A program made the position numbers and the translations under genes. The notes under the pieces were generated by a model. The model worked only from the letters and a program-made list of their open reading frames with translations. It did no database searches and had not been told where the DNA came from. A stretch of 64,000 nucleotides of DNA, taken from NCBI GenBank assembly GCA_963854735.1, contig OY978101.1, forward strand, positions 372,001-436,000, in the 5' to 3' direction. Origin of the DNA: Marvania coccoides. Taxonomy: Eukaryota > Chlorophyta > Trebouxiophyceae > Chlorellales > Chlorellaceae. Shown here one piece after another: positions 57,221 to 64,000 of the stretch (position 1 is its first letter; every line of letters begins with the position of its first letter).

Positions 57221-60200
57221 ATGGTTGGATTTATCCAGCGTTACCGCGAGCGCCGCGCCGCTGCGGCGGCCGCAGAGGCTGACGCCCAGGGTGACGGCAT
57301 GAGCCGGGTGAAGCCCACCGTCAGGTAATACAAAAAAAGACAATAAAAAAGAATCTCGCCGACCTGTACACATTAATTTTAATATATTTTATTGGAATTT
57401 TAGAATATTGCACGTTTTGTTTCTCTCACTACAGGACCTACATTTATCGCAACGATGCCATCAACTGCAAACGCTTCCTGCTGCTGACGCTGGCGTGCGT
57501 GGGCGCCTTCATTTGGTGGGTGGGGCCGCTGCTGGGGCTGCTCATGGTGTCTCCCCTGATCAATCTGATGATGATTGAGAGCGCCGTCATCACGCCCAAC
57601 ACTGACTGCTTTGACCACCGCCTAGCCAACCAAACCTGCGTGGATAACCCCATCAGCATGCAGTACTACTTTTGGAACATAAAAAACGCCGACCAGGTAC
57701 AAAGAACTCCCCTATTTCAGCCTCTAACAGCACAAATTCCGTAAAATTACGTTTCCGCAACCCCTCCCTTTCCCTGCAGTGGAGATCTGGGGAGAAGCCA
57801 GAGTACGAGGAGGTGGGCCCCTTTGCATTCAACCTGAAGGAGGTCCGGTACAACCTGCAGTACAGCGAGAACTGGACCGAGGTCGAGTATACCTACCATC
57901 AGTGGCTGGAACTCGACTCCGCCGCTTCCTGCCCCACCTGCACTCTGGCTGCCCCCATCACCCAGGTCAACCGCGGCTACCTGCAGTTCCTTTCAACCCC
58001 CACTGGATCCCCCCTGGACCCTGAGAGCCTCGTCATTTACTCCCTCATGCCAATCACGCTGTCGATTATTCAGGGATCAATGTTTAACGCCATCGGTGCC
58101 GCCAGCGAATTCACCTCGCCCACCATCGAGGAAGACACTCTCAAGCAGTGGACTGACTGCTCCTACCTCCTGGTAAGCAATTGAATGCAATGGAATTTTT
58201 TGGTATTTAATTCTTGCACGGTACTCACCCCCCTTCCCATCCCTGGTTTGCAGCCCGCGGTGCCATTCCTGGGTCTGTCTACGCCCTACCTCAAGGACTT
58301 CCCCCTCCCTCCTGGCACTCCTGCGGAAGAAGGCTTCCCTTTCCACGTCGAGCTGTGCCAGTACATCCCCGTCGCCTTGCAGGCCACTGCGGGGCTCACC
58401 GTCGCCCCAGCCGACTTTGCGGCCTACGGATTGGCCCTGGACTACACCGCTGTGGAGGTTTTCCTCGGCCTGGCCATCGGCGAATCCAATTCCACGTAGG
58501 TTTGGGCAAATTATTCACTTTTTCAGCGACATATTTTTATTTAATTGCTATTTTATTCAAAAATTGCGCAGGTACGCGGACTCTGGCGCAATTGATTTCA
58601 TCAGTGGCTTCATGACCTACCCCAAGGCTGACTTCTTGGCTGCTGTGGGGGCCCAGAGCGCCAATGCTGCGGCCGCCCTTTCGCTGCTCACCGACACCCA
58701 CTGGTCGCTGCTGCAAGGCTACATTGCCAGCCTGGTGCCTGGTTGGGGCACCGTTGTCTACTCTGGATGGGTGCAGGGAGGAGGGGGTGGCTTGATTGTC
58801 ACCAAGACAATCGAGGAATGGATGTTCGGTGAGTATTGAATTATTGAAGTGATAGTAATAAAAAGCGAGTGCTGATATGTATTTTTCAATGTACTTCTTA
58901 ACGTTAATATGGTTTAAGGTTTCGAGGACCCCATTCTCTTGTCCGCCGCCCAGAGGTCGGCTGCTTCCGCCGGCACTCCGGAAGGCTACAAGCTCATGCC
59001 TTGGATGTACAAGCCCTTCCTCAGCACCAATTTTGCCTCCAAAACTGCCCCAATTGATTGGTTTGAGGCTGGTAAGCATTTTAAATCTCATTTTGTGTGA
59101 ACGACAAGGTCAGATAAAATATAAATTAAATAAAACGTCGTCCATCATTTTTTGGTTGCAGCGACTGGAATGCCCTACAACTTCTCCATGCTCTCTTGGG
59201 ACTCCAACGACATCGGTTTCTACCACCCCCTCATCCAGCACAAGCGCATGCAGACCGGGCAGGGCATCGGCACGAAGCCTTACACCCTCCAGCAGTACCG
59301 CGGCGTGCCCTTCTTCAACCGGCGCAACGCCATCATCAACGTCACCGGCATCAGCGAGGGCACTTTCATGGGCGGAAATGTGGATCCTGACGTGCAGCAC
59401 ACCCAGTTTGATTCCATGTACGCCCGCTCCATGAACTTGGCCTACACAGGTGAGTAATGGTTTCTTTCTTAATTCTGGACTATCATTAATTGAAATATAT
59501 GATAACAATGAATGAATTGTGTTTATATTTCCCTCGTTCTCTCTTTCTTGAGCAGGCACCCAGACCAAAACCAAGAAAGTTTCCACCATGCTGTACGCCT
59601 CGACTCCGGACACCACCGGCCCATGCAACTGGACCCACTACGCCAACTGGGCGGGAGATACTGGGTTCGTGCCCGAGGACTACACCGCCGCAATGGCCGG
59701 CATCCCTGCTGCTTCCTTCACCGACCTGGCTCGCAACGACACGGCCCTCATCGAGTACCTCGAGGGCAGCGCCCTGGGCAACCCCTTGAGCACGTACTTC
59801 AACGCGTTTGACGTGGTGCGCGAGCGATGCGCCAGCCCTGAGCCGTTTGCGGGCGTGTGGGACATTTCGGCAACGGTGGGCTGCCCCGCCATTTTCACCT
59901 TCCCGCGCTTCCTGGGCGCCGGCGATGGGATCGTGGAGACCACAGGCAAGCATCACGATTAAAAATTGTTTATTTCGTCTTATTTCTAACCCGTTACTTC
60001 CCCTTCATCGCTGCAGGAACCGATCTCGAGTCCTGGGCGCCTAACGACCTGCAGCACGGCTACAAGGTGGCCGTTGAGCCATTTTCCGGGTACGCCATCA
60101 AGGGGCACAAAACTTACCAGGCCAATCACCTCGTTTCCGCCACCGCCAACCTCTATCCTTCGCTTTGGGTCTCCGCTGGAAGCGGTGCTGCCACTGGCCT

Positions 60201-61206
60201 CTCCTTCGACTTCACCACCGCGCCCAGCCACTGGCTCCGCATGTGGTGGGACCCTGAGGACGACACCGCCTCCCTGCTCCGCCTGATGAGCAATCTGGAG
60301 ATTGGTTTCTATTATTCCCTTGTGGCAGGATTCCCGGTGCTGGGCTGGCTCATGCTCGCCCCCGCGCTCTTCCTGCTTCGCTTCGGCAAGGACGGTAAGA
60401 CCCGCACCCGGGAGCTGCCTGCTATCACCAAGAGCCGCGCCAGGCCCCTCCGGCTGACCTCCCACGAGCGTGAAATGGCCGAGGCGCTGCGCCGCATTGA
60501 TCGCGGCAGCGAGGGCGTGAAGCTCCCTGAATCCATTCCCGAAGGGTATTCTCAGATGTTTGAAATCACCGCCGACGGTGCTGGAGGGGACATCGAGGCT
60601 GGCCGCGTTGTCGACAAGACGGCCTGGAAGCTGAAGGAGAAGCTACAGGAGCAGCAGCAGGCATCCTCCCCTCGCTCCGGATCACCCCGCATCAGCGTCA
60701 AGATCGAAGCTGGCCTCCAGCGCGTTCCTAGCACCACTGTGCCTTCTCCTCGCGCGGGTTCTCCCACACGACTGCCTTCTTCGCGCGGCTCCGCCTCCCC
60801 CCGCCTCCCCACCGGCTCCCCCAACCCCCGCCCTCTCACTGGCTCCCCTCGTGGCGCTACCTATATTAACGAGGTCAACTCCCGCCCTGTGACTTCGAAT
60901 GGCGTTGCCACCGGCAGCGCTGCTTCTCGGCCTACCACCTCCAACAGCGGTGGCGCTGCTGCTGGCCGCCCCGTCACGTCAAACGGCGGTCGTCCAGTGA
61001 CTAGTTCTGGCCTGCAGAGGGTGTTTTCCAAGTCTTCTGGCGGCCCTGCGGAGCCGCTGATGAGGATCACTAGCAACGTAGGCAGCGGGGTCTACGTGTC
61101 TGCCTCTGAGTCTCCCGGTGGGGACAACGAGACACCCCGCAGTACCACCAGCAGCGAGGCCGCTCTGCTGCGCGCGGTGGGGAAGCCCAGCAGTGCAGAC
61201 TTCTGA
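57221..61206 (+). CDS. CD36/LIMP-2-type scavenger receptor-like membrane protein
   Basis: Nine exons (57221-57324, 57435-57696, 57780-58172, 58254-58495, 58572-58828, 58919-59071, 59162-59449, 59556-59945, 60017-61206) give 839 residues. The topology fits the CD36 family: a short N-terminal tail, a membrane helix near 48-73, a large luminal or extracellular part, and a second helix near 543-564 (LVAGFPVLGWLMLAPALFLL). Family marks are YYFWNIKNADQWRSGEKPEYEEVGPFAF split over exons 2-3, and later GVWDISATVGCPAIFTFPRFLGAGDGI. CD36 proteins bind or tunnel lipids at plasma or lysosome-like membranes. The cytosolic tail is about 275 residues, far longer than in animals, and repetitive (SPR, TGSP and RPVTSNG units). 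Intron 8 is GC-AG (ACAG|GCAAGC). Confidence 0.87.
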
Positions 61207-62161
61207 ACAGCAGCTGGCAATACCGGCAATACACAATTAAGAAACAAACACTTGTTCGGACCCCCACCACCCATTTAAGTAGTATACGCCGCAACTCGTG
61301 GGTTCCCCAGGTTTCAAGGTTCCAAGCTTTTGCAGCGGGTGCTCAACGAGAATAGTAAAATTAAGAAAAAAATGTTAAGAAAACTAATAAAACCTTAACT
61401 AAAAAACTTAATAGCCACCTCTCCGCCCTTTTTTGCCCACTACTTTTTTTCAATTCTAAATTTGACCTCTAAAAAATATTTATTATTAGCGCAGTGGTAC
61501 ACTCGATAAGTGACTGGACGAGGGAAACCTTTTTGAGTAGGAACCGTGCACCTACTATAGGCGTCCTCCCCCTGGGGTCTCTTTAAATCTTATTTCTGTT
61601 GAGAAATAAGACTGAGCTTAATTATCCTCGGTGCTTATCGGGCATATGAATTATTAGCGCAGCTCCTGTACCTTGGCATTTTATTTTATTCTTCTCAACG
61701 CAATCTTTTTTTGTAAAGTTTTAGTACGGTTAAGATTTTAAAGAAATCGTCAGTGCTCAAGGAAAAATGAAAGGGAGAGAGGGAAGGCGGCGGGCAGCAG
61801 CGGTTGGAATGAAGGGGGAGCTGCCGCAGAGCCCATTGCTCAACGAAACTGGTTCTGTGTAAGGTTACAATGCGATTTTGTTGAAAAGAGAGAACCCTGC
61901 AGCGCTATTATAATGCCCGGGCCAAAGGAGAGAAAGAAGAGCGCCACAAAAAAACACAAGAAAAAGCTTTAAAAAAGTCATTATAAGCAGCACATATAAG
62001 AGCTCTCTCCCCTCCCTCCAACGCCCTCATGTTCCTTCTTCCTTTCAAAATATTAACGAACAGAAAGTGAAGAAAAAGCCATTTTGCCGCCAAAAAATCC
62101 TCAAATCTACCCTAAAAAAATAATTTTCCCACACATACACCCGCTGCTGCTTGTCTGCTGT
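61207..62161. other. Convergent intergenic spacer
   Basis: About 950 AT-rich bases between two converging genes. It contains a TAGCGCAGTGG word (61493-61503) that fits a tRNA A box and recurs in part near 61655. No B box or cloverleaf could be found, so no tRNA is called. Nothing else recognised. Confidence 0.5.

Positions 62162-64000
<1,839 letters not shown>

Noticed and set aside
61490..61565. tRNA-like sequence with an A-box match
   Set aside because: No B box and no cloverleaf stems could be found.

Overview
This window is nuclear DNA from a photosynthetic eukaryote, most likely a green alga. The evidence is a redox-type chloroplast fructose-1,6-bisphosphatase, a plant-type threonine synthase, a UDP-sugar pyrophosphorylase, an isoprenylcysteine methylesterase and a PP2-A10-like protein, which together point to the green lineage. 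Exons are GC-rich; introns and spacers are AT-rich. Almost every gene has spliceosomal introns, and I placed exon borders by hand from splice sites, reading phase and protein continuity. No operons, ribosome binding sites or CRISPR arrays are expected, and none were seen.

Layout, left to right. 0-15 kb: a partial unknown gene at the left edge (-), a poorly resolved stretch with exon-like islands, a secreted CE4 polysaccharide deacetylase (+), an unknown 460-aa protein (+), mitochondrial methylmalonate-semialdehyde dehydrogenase (-), an epsin-like ENTH protein (+), a WD40 protein with an N-terminal PCNA-binding motif (-) and a GRAM-domain protein (+). 15-27 kb: an accessory block holding two copies of a secreted heme peroxidase gene (both -), an inverted partial third copy of its 3' end (+), a 5'-truncated non-LTR retrotransposon and copies of a related repeat. 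27-36 kb: neurochondrin (-), chloroplast FBPase (-), UDP-sugar pyrophosphorylase (+), V-ATPase subunit F (-). 37-52 kb: an R2R3 MYB factor (-), a BK-type potassium channel with RCK domains (-), GPN2 GTPase (+), an M16 metallopeptidase (-), a PP2-A10-like protein (+) and isoprenylcysteine methylesterase (+). 52-64 kb: a TPR protein (-), a CoA-binding-domain protein (+), an EamA transporter (-), a CD36/LIMP-2-like receptor (+), and threonine synthase (-) running off the right edge.

Genes are closely packed and often in divergent pairs with 130-500 bp between start codons: MMSDH/epsin, WD40/GRAM, FBPase/USP, BK channel/GPN2, M16/PP2-A10-like, TPR/CoA-binding and EamA/CD36. The functions are mostly unrelated housekeeping. 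FBPase and USP are the one neighbouring pair with a metabolic link (photosynthetic sugar phosphate to nucleotide sugar).

The most unusual part is the 15-27 kb block. The two peroxidase genes are identical by eye over about 3.48 kb, introns included, apart from one 1-bp indel. At both ends the identity stops abruptly and continues as clearly diverged homology. That pattern suggests an old duplication re-homogenised by recent gene conversion, with the upstream regions left free to diverge. Four of about 54 placed introns use GC-AG splice sites, three of them with the same GCGAGT donor.
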